Source: Musa acuminata AAA Group (Eukaryota; Streptophyta; Magnoliopsida; Zingiberales; Musaceae). From it: a stretch of 64,000 nucleotides of DNA. The notes under the pieces were generated by a model, which did no database searches, was not told the DNA's origin, and was given only the letters and a program-made list of their open reading frames with translations. Positions 48,101 through 60,422 of this stretch are shown in pieces. The first letter of the stretch is position 1, and every line of letters begins with the position of its first letter. The DNA lies in the NCBI RefSeq assembly GCF_036884655.1, contig NC_088355.1, positions 42,143,501 through 42,207,500 on the forward strand, written 5' to 3'. The position numbers and the translations under genes are program-made.

Positions 48101-50894
48101 TTAAACATCATTCCATGCATCAAAAACAGGCATTTGAGTTATGGAAGCACTTGCCCTCAGCTGCATGTTTGGAATCGATGAGACCAACGGTGTCGGATTG
48201 AACTTGGGCGAGGCATTGACATACATCATGGAGAGACCAGTCCGGTCGGGACTCCCTTCTCTGGAACTGCCCAAGCTCGTCACCAGCGACGATTGGTTCG
48301 ATAGATGGGCATTGCTCAGCTTCTCAGAATCATCAACGCCGTGCGCCGAGCTCCCTGCTTCTACTCCCATCAGGCCATGATGTGCTGCCGAGTACGTCAT
48401 GGGGCTCCGGTAATCACCACCGATCATCATCGGCTCATGATTACGAGGCTCAGAGGATGGCGGTGTGTGCTGCTGCGTGGATTGATAGAGGACTATCTTC
48501 CATCCAGCACCAGCACCAGCACCGTTGTTCTCTTCGACTGGGTCTCTACCGGGGTTTCTCCCTGATGAGGCATCTTTCCCTGCTTCGATCGCCTTGTTCT
48601 TCCTGGCGAGTTCTCCTGGGAGCAATGTACTACTCGCTATGATCTTCTCCACGTCGTATCTTGTTATATCGAAGTTAGTGACAGCATTCACCCCGCGAAA
48701 TTTGATCGCCGCAATGTCATAGGCTTCAGCTGCCTCCTCCTGAGTACCTGAAAGTTCACTGGCACCGTGAGAACCTGGGAGTGTTCCACGAAACAACAGG
48801 GGCTTCTGGCTCTGAGCAAACATAGAGCTCTGAAGCAACTCCAAGTCCATCTTACTCAACTCAGAGCTACAGAAACTTACTGAAGGTTCCGAGATAAAGA
48901 TCTTTGTTTCCTGCAACCCTGCCAATTCGAGCTTGCCATCTTCCGTGTTGGTGATGCCTGTAGAAACATAGTAATTACAAACGATTAAAGATTCTGAGAG
49001 TGTAAAGACATGGATGGTTTCTGTAAGAGTCGGAATTGTACCTTGTTACCCCTCGGTATATCGACGCCCCTCGTGAAAACCCACTGCTTTTTCTGCAAGC
49101 AGTAAGATTGGCAAGAGAGTCGGATTCCCCAACGATATAGAAAGAAATGTACATATACTGACGATGCAGAGCACAAACCAGAGGAGGCATACCTTCTCAA
49201 GTGGGCAACATACTCCTGCCTGCTCATGTTCTTCATCTCTTCGACCTCGTCTTGATAACTCTCCAACTGCATGAGACCAACAGCACTAGTGATCCGAGTA
49301 TAGAACAGGTCCGAGTCGATGGATCATACCGGGAAGTTAATATGTGTCGATGGTCCCCAGTACTTCAACGCAGCCAAGTCATAGGCTCTTGCAGCTTTCT
49401 CCTCCGTATCATACCCCCCTGAGAGAAGCCACGTTTGGGTGCTTAGTTACAGGCATATTTTGGAGGAAGCCAATAGAAACCAAAGCTGCAAGGGTAAGAT
49501 GCCAACCTAGATAGACTGTAGCAGAGCATCGCCATGGCATCCCCCACGGTGTAACATGACAAGCCAGGATTCATATAATCGTCAGTCAAGTTCACTTAAA
49601 ACTCGAGCATTGGCAGTGCAAGAGAGTGGTGTGTACTGTGTATGGTTCTACTAACCTTGCCTTCCTTTTCTCGTCTGGCCTTCTTTCTTGCAGCTGTTGT
49701 CCCAAAGATGTGCTTCATATCTACCAGTCCACCTATGCCTGATGCATATTTCGCAACATCAAACTTGTAACTACACAAATCAAACAGCAAGAACATGGAT
49801 GAAATTAGACCATCGAATGCTGACCTAGTAACACCTCTATACTGAGATGTTCGCTGTCCAAATGTATCAATGGACTTCCTGTGAACTGGCTGCTTCTGGC
49901 ATTCTTTCCCGGACCGCATCTTTTTCGTTGTATCGAAGGCCATGCGTTCGGTGGTGGAAGAAATCTGTGCAGGAGCTGTGACACAACTTGACTGAGACCC
50001 AGGGCTCATGGACAAGCTCAAGGATCGCAACTCCCCAAACCCAACAGCCTCAATGGAGCCGGGGCCGATGCCCCCTTCCTCACCCAATCCGATGTTGCAA
50101 GCAGTATAGTTCCTGGCCACCCAATTTTTCAGACTTGGAATGCCATCTTCCACCATCGCTCCCACCTCCATTGGTACCTGATACATTTCATGGCTTGCTG
50201 CTAGGCCAGAGCACATACCTTCCTGCAATGGATGCAAGAACAGTTGGTGCTGATGTTGCCGTTGCACTTGCATCTGCTGTCCATGGAGAGCGTCGAGGGA
50301 ATGGGTTGCATCGCCTTCAGTCTCCGAGTTCTGGTAGTAGTACATGCTGTCCAAGCTCAACGCCATTGCTTCCCTGTCATAGTTCCCACAGTGGCCATGG
50401 GACCCCATATTTGGTCCGCCACCTAAGAAATCTTCCAGTTTCGGGGGCGGAGATGCCACTATTCCTTCACCACATCGAAGAAAATGGAAAGGAATCATGT
50501 CATGCATTTCTAGAAACCGTGTTTGTTTGTTTGGAAGATCGAAGCAGTGCTTAACAAAGAAAATATTAAATCTCGGAGACAGACCTTGCTGCTGCGATCT
50601 GCTGAGGGCTTCCATGATACATAGAGACCCATCAGATTTCAGTGGCATGACCGACAACTGAGAATACAGTCCTCCGCCGTTCTCTCCTTCCCCTCCATAG
50701 CAGATCCCAGTGCTGCTCAGCTGAGGAGATAGAAAGAGGCTGCATGGGGCTGCAGAGGAAACACCAGCCGTGGGTGGTTGAGTTTGGTGATGATGGCTCT
50801 CATGATTTTGATGATGATGTGGCTCCGAAGACACCTCCATGTTCATGTGAGTGGAGAGAGAGAACCCCAACCAGCTGCTATTCATGGATTTCAT
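48101..50894 (-). CDS. AIL6: AINTEGUMENTA-like AP2 transcription factor (AIL6/PLT3 type)
   Basis: A nuclear double-AP2 factor of the PLETHORA group, which promotes organ initiation, meristem growth and phyllotaxis downstream of auxin. Nine exons join in frame to 659 residues: 50585-50894, 49825-50464, 49656-49738, 49507-49515, 49330-49418, 49193-49266, 49042-49092, 48881-48957 and 48101-48747. Exon 4 is the 9-nt micro-exon (TCTATCTAG) encoding part of VYLGG, conserved in AP2 genes. Seen in order: WLGFSLS near the start, [12 protein letters not shown] after intron 1, [22 protein letters not shown] opening AP2 repeat 1 (about 311-377), a linker with [20 protein letters not shown], and AP2 repeat 2 (about 414-475). 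[10 protein letters not shown] after repeat 2 and the [12 protein letters not shown]-terminus match AIL6/PLT3 or its sister PLT7 rather than BBM or ANT. A (GA)n tract lies about 185 bp upstream. Confidence 0.94.
49507..49515 (-). other. 9-nt micro-exon of the AIL gene
   Basis: TCTATCTAG flanked by CTACAG and GTTGGC. Skipping it would delete three residues and disrupt the first AP2 fold. Its presence and phase match other AP2/ANT genes. Confidence 0.9.
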
Positions 50895-51076
50895 CTTCTC
50901 CTCGCACTGCTGGCTGCTCTAGGAAGAGGACGATAAATCATTGGACATATTCTAATCACACCCACCCATTTCCTTTCTATCGTTATGAAAGAAGAAAAAG
51001 CAATCCGAAATTTCCAATGCCGAGAAGTGAGAACCTCTCAACAATGACACAAGGATCGCTCGGCCATTACCAAGAA

Positions 51077-51102
51077 GGAGAGAGAGAGAGAGAGAGAGAG
51101 AG
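51077..51102. repeat. (GA)n tract upstream of AIL6
   Basis: Thirteen GA repeats, (CT)n on the gene's strand, in the probable 5' untranslated region or core promoter. Confidence 0.9.
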
Positions 51103-54100
51103 GCACTGGAGGAGAAGACTACAAGTCCCTTCAAACCAAAAAGCTGGATCAATACAACCTTATATCGATCCACAGGCCATGCTTGTAGCTTCCCTTCCCT
51201 TCCCAACCATCCTCCCTTTTGTATGTTAAGATCCTTAAACCCTGCTAAAAACCTTCGTTAAGGGAGACAGAAATAAGGTAGCATTACACTGGCAACGTTG
51301 GCCCGCGCAGCGACCACTAAGAAGGAAAGCTTGAAAGCAACAGAATTAATGGCGAAGAGGGCCTTTCCTTCCCCATGCCTTGTGCGAGAGTTATCAAGGA
51401 GGATATTGCCGTGGAAGCCAAAACTAGTTTGGCTACTTACACTGTCTCGTGTATATGAGATAGATTGACAGGGAGGACAACTGTCCAACCAGTCACTTTG
51501 GAACAGTACCAGCTCTACATTAGTCTGCAGTGCAATCCAAGGCTGCTGATCAAATCTCCTGTTATGCTCCTGTTCCTATCCAAATGCCTTGCTCATTCAA
51601 ATCACACAAAGAAAAAGGAAAAGACTGTGAGCGAAACTTGAGGAATGGAAACAGTCCCGAGACGTGGATCGAGCAGAGCAGATACGGATCTTTACACTAA
51701 CAAGTCATACCACCTCCTCATACATACCGTATATATTTTTTTTGCAGTACATGTAGTCAACAGCTGCTTCCAGACAAAGTGGGATGTGGGTCTTCCTCAC
51801 AAGCTTGATATATTCCGGGAATGATGGGAAAAGGGCCCAAAAGCACGAAAGAAGAGCTTCTCCAGCAGCATAAAGAGCATCAATGAACTCAATCTCTATA
51901 TAATATAGTAATCTTTAAGACACAAGATATGAGGTTAAACCCTGCAGTGGTATAAAGGCTGCTGACAGATGTTATTGTAATTCGGTAGGACTCGTAACGT
52001 GACATAATTAGGCCATCATAACCATTTCTTTTCCTCTGGATGCTTAGTTTGATCTTCATTAGCCCAGTGAACAAAGATGCCTTGTTCTTTTGGGGATTTC
52101 TTGGGTCCCTGCATGCTTTACAGATACCAAACAGTAGCAGTTCATTAGTTGTCATTCGGGGGACCTAAACATAATGCAAGTTGACAGGGCCCATCGATCT
52201 TCTAATATACTTGTTAACGAGGAGCAATGAGCATTGTTCTCATCTCCTTTGCTTCCTGATCGATCTCTCGGACCCCAGACCATGTGTTGGATGGTGATGT
52301 CATCATGCAGGCTGAGGAGGTTCCATAGGGCTTCTATCAAGGCTTTTTCGGGTGATGCATGCAGATGTGCATGGCCTCCATGGAGACAGATCTTCTAGCG
52401 AGAATGATTTGGTATCTGAAAAGTATGTGGAATGAGAATATAATGGGGGAGGACTGAGGGGAAGAGGAAGGGGGTGGGGGGAGTTCTCCAGCATACAGAA
52501 ATCAACAGCCATGATCCTCCTTCCTCTCTCTTTTCTGATTACTGTAATGATGAGTGCATCCACCAACCATGCTGCCTCCGATCTTGGAGCTAATGTCCCC
52601 TTCCTCTCGTTCTCACCCGTCCTTCTATTGGCAGAGAGAGAGAGAGAGATGGCGAGGTCCTTTTTTTTTTTTCACCCATGCTCCTCTTTTGGGTCCAAAT
52701 TTCTCTTCCCTTCTGAGGATGCAAGTCAAACTTGTCATACCATATGAAAACAAGGCAAAAGCTGTGAGAAAGAAAAGAGAGAGGCAGGATAAGGATCGGA
52801 CATCCACAGCTAGACCGAAATAAATTGTGCTACATGGCGCATCTCAGTGTTGGTTGACATTAGCTGCTAACATAAAGCAGCAGGCTGTGATCAGCAGCAG
52901 TGTGTGAGTGTGTACCAATGTTGGACGCCATTGGTAAGGATGTTTCTGTGCCATGTTTCTTTTTTTGTATCTGAAACTTGTAGAAACGAAGACTTGCTCT
53001 TCCAGAATTTAAATTTGAAATGGCTATGGAGTATCTATAAATAAAAAAGATTACAAAAAGAAGAGGAAAAGAGGGACAGATTGCATCAATGACTGCAACC
53101 GCTAACCTGTGAGGTTTGGTCTTCTTGGTTCCACAAAGGAACAAAGATAGGAACAGATATTTTGATTCATTTTTTTAGGGAAGCATAAAACAACAGGACA
53201 TAGTCGTTTCCAAATTCTACTGCATAAACAGAGGAATTCCATGAACATGCCATGCCTTAGCCAGTGGATGTTGCTTTCTGATACAGGATCTCTTGGTTCA
53301 CAGGGTGCAAGATTCCGCAGGTATCAACATGTTGTTCTAAGACTAGACTTGATAAGCTGCAAACTTGCAGAGAGTGACAACTGATTGATAGCATATATAC
53401 CACTTCTTCTTGAGTCATCACAAGTAAACAAAGCCCAAACAGGCCCTGCTACATACATGTCTGAGAAATCCATTCCGGACTGACTATGCCTTCCTTGACT
53501 CTTTAACCCTTGTTCTCTAACATGATCTCCGTTGGCCACTTCTCGGGAATCAATAGTTGCAGGGCTTCTGGATGAATTAACAAGGATAAACATCTAAGCA
53601 GATGCGTCCTGAATCGAACATGTAGTTGTTCCCTTGCCTGTTTGATGCGACAAAGCCACGAGGCTATCAATGTTCCCTGACATGAGGTTTTCACGTAGAT
53701 CAAGATGAGCTCTCTAATCCACCAACATATGTACTGTTCGTTTGGACTGTGGAAGATAAGCCTCCCAATAAAGAATGTTTTGGAAGCTGCCATGCTCGAA
53801 AAAGGTGGGATTACTGTTAGGATAAGAACTTTGGACTCGATGGGAGACTTACACTGGCTAATGACAGGCATGGAAAGTTCAAGAAAGTTAGGGTTTCAAA
53901 GAACCATACAAACCGATAAAGCCGATGACACACGCACAGTTCAGTTCACTGCTGAGGCCTCTGCCATGCCTTTCCACAGGGGGACCTCATGTTGCATGTG
54001 AAGTAGGAAAATGGCCTCAGCTGTGCGTACAAATGGTCTCCGTTGGTATGTGTATACACACGTGCGAGGAGCGGAGACAAAATTCATGGCACCGGCAATG

Positions 54101-54476
54101 GGTGATGCCATGGTTATGGTCTTTACTTGTCCACAGGTGAGACAGATCATTAGAGGAGCAAAGAGAGTCGAGAGAAGCCGATGGTTGGATCCCCCAAGTC
54201 TTCTCTTCGATCCCCTTCCTTCCAACATAATCTTAGTATCTTTATATATATAACTTCGTGATCAATCTAACACTAACACCTCAATCTTTTCATTCAACCT
54301 ACCAAAAAGTCATTTACTCCAACAGATCTATCTGTATGCTACTTTGCCAAAGCAGTTAGGTGTGGTCTCTCCCCTCCTTTTGCACTGTACCTGTTGCATG
54401 CGCAAGCTTGATCATTCCAAAGCAATACTTGGCTTTCACAGCACAAAAGAGATTGTCTCCCATTCTCTTGTCATGC

Positions 54477-54478
<2 letters not shown>

Positions 54479-54507
<29 letters not shown>
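54479..54507. repeat. (GA)n microsatellite
   Basis: About fourteen GA repeats. Confidence 0.9.
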
Positions 54508-54509
<2 letters not shown>

Positions 54510-55457
54510 GCTTTTCTTCTTTGAATGGAAGGCTTAGGCCTGGACGTCAAGGTCCGGACACTGCTGAGGAGGAGAGGTGGGTACATCAGCCTCAAGGAAA
54601 GGAACGCAGCCTCACTTGAAACAGTGGTTTCAGAGGAAAAGAACACGCAGTAAGCAATGCCTGTTAAAGCTCAAGAGACAAAGGTCAGTGGTGAGGTATA
54701 AAACCATAAAAGGAGAGGCTATGTGGGAATTCCGGCCATCAGCCGAAAAAGACAAGCCCATCTGTCCCCCCTTTGCTGTGAAATGATAAAGTGGAATTTA
54801 GTACCAAGATGGTTTTTGGCACACATGACACAGAGACTACAGTCCAAACCAATGACTTGACAATTCATAGGGCACCTTCTGGTGCTTCTGAATTATATTT
54901 TAGTCGGAGATAAATGAGCAACCAAAATCCATGAGAGTCATCTACAAATGTATTATTCGATTAGCAAAGCATCAACAGTGATCTCATTCAATAATGCTTG
55001 CCAAAGAACTATTAATCAGAAGCACCCTTTCAGCTCTGAAACAGTCTAAGATAGAGAGCATGGGAAATGATAACAGTGTATGACAAAAAGGGCAGTCAAA
55101 ATGGCTGGTTTGGAGCAAACAGAAATAGTGTGCTGCAGAACTTTTTGCAGCATTTTTTGACATCTTATTGAGCAAACTAAGTAAAGAAAACATTAGGTAA
55201 AAAAGAAAGAAAGAAAGAAAGCAAAAAGCCGGTTTCATGCAAGCTGCTGCTGCTGCTGCTGCTACGGTACACAAAATATGGTGCTATTTAATGTGGTGCT
55301 TACCTTTCACATGGGAAACAGGAAATCTGAACGAAATCCAAGCAAGATTTCCTACAAGAATAGCAGGTAGGCTAAAGGTAAAGAGCGAGGAGGCCTATTT
55401 GGATAGCAACCGAATGAAAGCGACAACAGCACTGTGTGCACATCCAAAGTCAATGAG

Positions 55458-55460
<3 letters not shown>

Positions 55461-55493
<33 letters not shown>
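55461..55493. repeat. (GA)n microsatellite
   Basis: About sixteen GA repeats. Confidence 0.9.
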
Positions 55494-55494
<1 letters not shown>

Positions 55495-56623
55495 CTGCAA
55501 GCTCACATGACATTCCACTTTCCAGTAAGCTCCTACTCCCAATTAAAGTTCTCATTAAAGCCTCCTACTAACCCTCTGCAGCATGCCATCTTTGCTGCCC
55601 TGGCCCCATGTTTCATTCGTCCTCTCTCTCTCTCTCTCGCTCTAAATATAAATGAATAGAGATGAAACTAGGCGTGAGATGTCAATGTCCAAGGGCAAGT
55701 GTCACATGTCCTGATGACCTTAGAAGCACCTCCGTGGTTTCTTCCATCCCATTTGCCTATAAAAGCAAAGATATTATAGTCAATTCATCATCTTTAGCTA
55801 CTTGCTCCCCGGTTTAGGCATCTGCTTTCACTGTAGAGATGTGATGGGAAAGAGGAGACACTGTGGGGGCCTCAAGGATGTGCTGCTGACCTCACCACCC
55901 AACAGTGGCAATTAGCTGGACTGGATGGTAAAAGAACAGGGGAGGGGTGATAAAGACAAGGCATAGCACAGGAGAGAGGAGAGGAGATATTAAGAAAAAT
56001 CAACCAAAAAAATAAAAATAATAATCTGCCTCAAGGGCTATCTCTACAGTGTCAGGGCTGCTGCTGCTGCTGCTGCTGCCGCCTGTGGACCTCCTCACAT
56101 CAGTCCTCATTGATGGGGTCCTCCTTAAAGTTCAAATGGATGTGAGCATGCTTCCACATTTCCATCTCTCTTATTTTCTGAGGGTGATTAAAGAAGAAGA
56201 CTCAGGCTGAGGACAAAGCCTTCAATGCAGCAGCCAGCAGTTGGTGTCTTTAGGGTCTCACTGCTGCCAAAGCTGCAAAGAAATTTACTTTGCCACCATC
56301 TCTTTTTCATTTGTTCTTCGATGCGAATATTTACGCTTATAAGATAGTCCATCTGACTGCAGAAATGATGTGCTGTAGCAGTCACAATATTAGACTGAAT
56401 CTCTTATGTCATGCATGACGTATATCTCCTTGGCCACCCACCTGCATCCTAAGGCTTGGCCCAGGTCTTTGGATCTCTCAAATTGGGCCTCTTCGTTCTC
56501 GGCCCAATTGGTCTGATTTGGATTAGGAATCTTGTTGAACCCGATTCAATAAGCATATCATTAACTGCAAGCTTGCTCGTATACCCGTTCTTGTTACGTG
56601 AAGAGGCACCACGAATTGGCCAC

Positions 56624-56647
56624 AGCTCTCTCTCTCTCTCTCTCTCA
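56624..56647. repeat. (CT)n microsatellite
   Basis: About twelve CT repeats, with TTTTGTGTGTTGTCAT following. Confidence 0.9.
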
Positions 56648-56709
56648 GTTTTGTGTGTTGTCATACTCCTACATGAGTCATACTCCTACATATGATACAA
56701 TACTACCTT

Positions 56710-56715
<6 letters not shown>

Positions 56716-56743
<28 letters not shown>
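56716..56743. repeat. (CT)n microsatellite, second copy of a small duplication
   Basis: About fourteen CT repeats followed by GTGTTGTGTGTTGTCAT, echoing the sequence after the tract at 56624; the two look like a local duplication. Confidence 0.8.
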
Positions 56744-56744
<1 letters not shown>

Positions 56745-57389
56745 AGTGTAGTGTTGTGTGTTGTCATTCCTGTTCTAGATGTGATGCAAAGTGAAGCAGC
56801 AGAAACCTGTAGGACAGGGATGAGTTGCCATGCATGAAGAGACATGCAGGGCTTCCTTTTGTGTGCATGAGACGACAACTTCAATTAGCGTGGAAATGAC
56901 TCGAGGTCACTTCGGGTGGCACTGTAGGGTCCTGGAAGATCATAAATGGACCCCATGCGTCGTGGAAAGCAGTGCCAACGACACCTACTCTAAGAACAAG
57001 AGTAGCTAAGCAGAAAAAAAAGAAGAAGATGCCATGGCATGATTTGATGCAAGTGAGACAGCAGGCAACGTAGAAGCAAAATAATATCTGCTGCATAATT
57101 CAAAAACACTCGTCGAGAACTTGATCGACGCTTCACTAATATTTCATCATGTAAATAATCCGCTCATGATGGTGCAGTTGTTGCACTTGAGAAGCTAAGA
57201 GGATATCAAAGGGTGACTTATCGACATGCACCAGATTGACAGAGTGACAGCCACCGGCTGTAGCTGCCCAGCAGTCGTCTCAATCTCCGGCCGGGTGTGG
57301 AGAGAATCTGTTGGCGGCCTACTCAAGGCTACAATACACCTCCCAGCTTTTACCTTTGGTGTGAGGGCTCGATCTCACCAAATCTTGGT

Positions 57390-57394
<5 letters not shown>

Positions 57395-57421
<27 letters not shown>
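57395..57421. repeat. (GA)n microsatellite
   Basis: About thirteen GA repeats. Confidence 0.9.
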
Positions 57422-58253
57422 GTGCCTATAAACCCTACTGCCTGCAGCTTCTTGGATGTCACGTACGGGGAGAGCTGCTGTTGTCGTCCACAGCGACTTG
57501 ACAATTGACTGCATGGTGTGCTGATGGGAACCCAACTGCAGATTCTTCATAGTATCTGCTTTGATGAGCTAGCTGCCCCTCGTAGAGTAGTGACATCTGA
57601 GGGGCCTCAGGTAAACACCAGTCCTCTGCTTGGGAAGTCCTCATTGAAGTCGAAAGGTATACACACACCTCCTTTGTTTACTATGACCTGTTCGCATGCA
57701 AATGTAGATTATAATCTCAGATGTGAGATAATGTTGCTATAGGAGTTTGAGTTTGATTATGATTATAATTAAATATTAATTTAAGATTTGAATCAAAAAC
57801 ACTATTCATGAGTATTCAGGGGTTAGCTCTATGACCAAGTAATATGGATTAGCAGCAGTTAAAGACTTTGGAAAGCTCAAAGGATTTCAATGATTTATGA
57901 AAAAAGTTCACCACTCTCAAAACTCATTTCTCTCTCTTAATCTTTAAATCTCAGCCACTATAAAGTCATAAGCCATATGTATAAATTCTCTATACCTTAA
58001 TCTAACCTCATAGGATTGCCAATCCTATCAACACTTTCAAACTACCAATCAATTCAGTAGTGACTGACATTTACAAATGATTAATATCAACTAAACTGAT
58101 CATTCTGAACTCTTCTTTTCTTTCAAATGAATATGAATGTTAAAACAAGAGAGGTATGAATGAAACTTGTAATGGCCACATACACTATCCTTGTACAAGT
58201 TTGAAACCAGCAATGGATCACCAGCTCGGATGCTTCTTTGATTAATAAAGACA

Positions 58254-58280
58254 AATAATAATAATAATAATAATAATAAA
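58254..58280. repeat. (AAT)n microsatellite
   Basis: About nine AAT repeats. Confidence 0.85.
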
Positions 58281-60422
58281 GATAATTCCCATGAAAATTT
58301 AAGCATATTTTCTAATTCCATGACATCTCTTTATCTGTTGTAACATTCTTATTAACAGATTAAAAGCTATACTCTTATTTGCCGATTGCTCTCTGTTTTT
58401 TCTCCCTTTATCGAGCCTCTCAGTTTTCCACTGTATAAAATACAAAGCACCTCCAGATTATTTCCATCTCCAATCTCTACCTATGAGTCGAAGTCAAAGT
58501 CAACATTCTTCAACCAGATGCAATGAGATCATTGATCAGAGAGCATGCATTCTGGTATCACTACGACACCCTAATACTTTTGTTTCTTGACAGCTCCAAT
58601 TCACAGAAGAAAGGTGAACTAAGTATATTCTTGAAGGCCTGCATGCTTGAGATTGTTCTGCCTGCAGACTGCTAAGAATTAGATCATCCAAATGAAGAAA
58701 GGAAGAGAGAAACAAAGGAATCAGATTCACCCAGATACCTTAACTGAATCACGCAGAAGCAGAGACTTCATGCACATGATCGTAAGAGACATTTGGTGCA
58801 GACCACAGATTGTTCGTGCAGAAAATGACTCGAAATCAGCAATTGCGTGCAGGTCGGCGTTGAACAATTTGATGACGGCAGTCACACACCATGAAAAATA
58901 ATTAACCTGAACAAATCCATTTCAGTCGGGGCATCGCAAGCTCGAAAGATGTACATGCAATTCCGACTCTCAGCTTCTGCAATCGTCGAAAAGCTTAATC
59001 GATGACCAGCTCAGACGGTCTGATGTACTCCAATAAATGAACTTCTCACTAGAGAAAAGTAGCTTAAGTACACTAGCTATAGCGAGAACCTAAATATGTG
59101 AATTATAAACTGAGGGCAGTCAAAATGCCTCTAAATGCCAAAGACATTACATTGGCATTTAGTTGAAGAAAAGTTTTGATACCTTACAATCAGCACATTA
59201 TGCTACCACATAATATACAATTTTAACACAATTGCTCACAGGAAAGCAAAAGCAAAGGAATGAGACAGTAGTTCTGAGTTAAAAAGCCAAGCTTAATTTA
59301 CCATCTATGATCCAAGGATGTCGTGAACCACAACGAAAAGAAAACTTGTCATACCCGCAAAGAAGAAATCTAAAGAGAGACATTCAACAAATAAACAGTG
59401 CAGAGTATCCCCATCTTCCCCATGTAACATTTAAATGAAAATACCTACTGAAAGAAGTAATTAACAGCTGCCCAGAAAATGTGATACTAAACTTGCTACG
59501 TTTACATGTGCCAGCAGTCTCATCTAAAAGCAGATACGAAGGTTAACAAATGCATGCATTGTTGTTACAGGCAGTAGGTGATGCTACACCTGATATTTAT
59601 CTACAACAGTTTCAAGACGATGCATATGATATGTTGAATAAAAGTAAGCATTGTTGTCACTGGTGACCGCTTGCACCAGCCCTCGATAGCCAGCCTTTCG
59701 AAGACTATACTCTACATATGAACCACCATATTTACAAACATCTATGCAAGTTAGCACTTATGAAAAGATATAGCATGTTGATTACTTGACCTAAGCCAGT
59801 GTTATATATATAATTCTATTATTTGATCAATAAAAGTAGGCTTTGAATATAAAACAAAGATACATATAACAACCCTTGTGAATATTTCAGTTCATGGGAA
59901 AGTAAGTAGCTCACAACACCCTGTTCTCGCCCCTTTCCGACAAAAGAGAATAGATGAAAAACGATCAGTAGATTAACCAGCATGCAACGTGACAGAGCAA
60001 CAAATCAAATGCGGAAAATGAGATCTCTATTAAAAACAAAATGACTGATGAATTGTTGCAAGAGTATAGCTTGCTCACAGCATTACTCAATCCTTAAAAG
60101 CTTATTGTGAAAATTACTCTAAGAATAGCTATTTTATATGCAAGTTACCAGAGATCAAAGCACAAAATGCAAAACACCAATGACAAGACATATATATACC
60201 AATCACCGACGAAACTTGATTGCACTGAGAAGCAAAAAAATAAAATAAAGATAAGGTATTATTGATAGAAGGTTTTCTAAACAAACTTACAAAAACAAAT
60301 TAATTACCTCAAACTTTTCAAGATGGCTTCCTCGTTTGTAAAAATCATCTTGCTTTTTTTTTATTTCTTTACTTGGAAAGAGATTGCAAACTGTAGGCCT
60401 CCCAGCAATCAGCAAGATCCTA

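Larger units (their letters stand above)
51110..60420. other. Long intergenic region rich in GA/CT and other microsatellites
   Basis: No gene could be supported in about 9.3 kb. The first 1-2 kb is the AIL6 promoter region. Besides the microsatellites listed separately there are short GCT runs (55241-55263, 56058-56080) and an (AAT)n run (58254-58280). A segment at 59568-59640 on the plus strand looks exon-like but could not be connected to anything. Confidence 0.5.

Noticed and set aside
49988..50554. 188-codon plus-strand frame opposite AIL6 exon 2
   Set aside because: Shadow of the real minus-strand coding exon; no recognisable protein features.
53960..53985. Resemblance to a miR528 complementary site (CCTCTGCCATGCCTTTCCAC)
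   Set aside because: It has several mismatches and an extra base against the expected complement, and lies outside any recognised gene.
59568..59640. Exon-like plus-strand segment after a TTGTTGTTACAG acceptor and before AAAA|GTAAGC
   Set aside because: It reads AVGDATPDIYLQQFQDDAYD in one frame, but no flanking exons could be joined and it runs opposite to the promoter signals at 61.7 kb. Probably chance.
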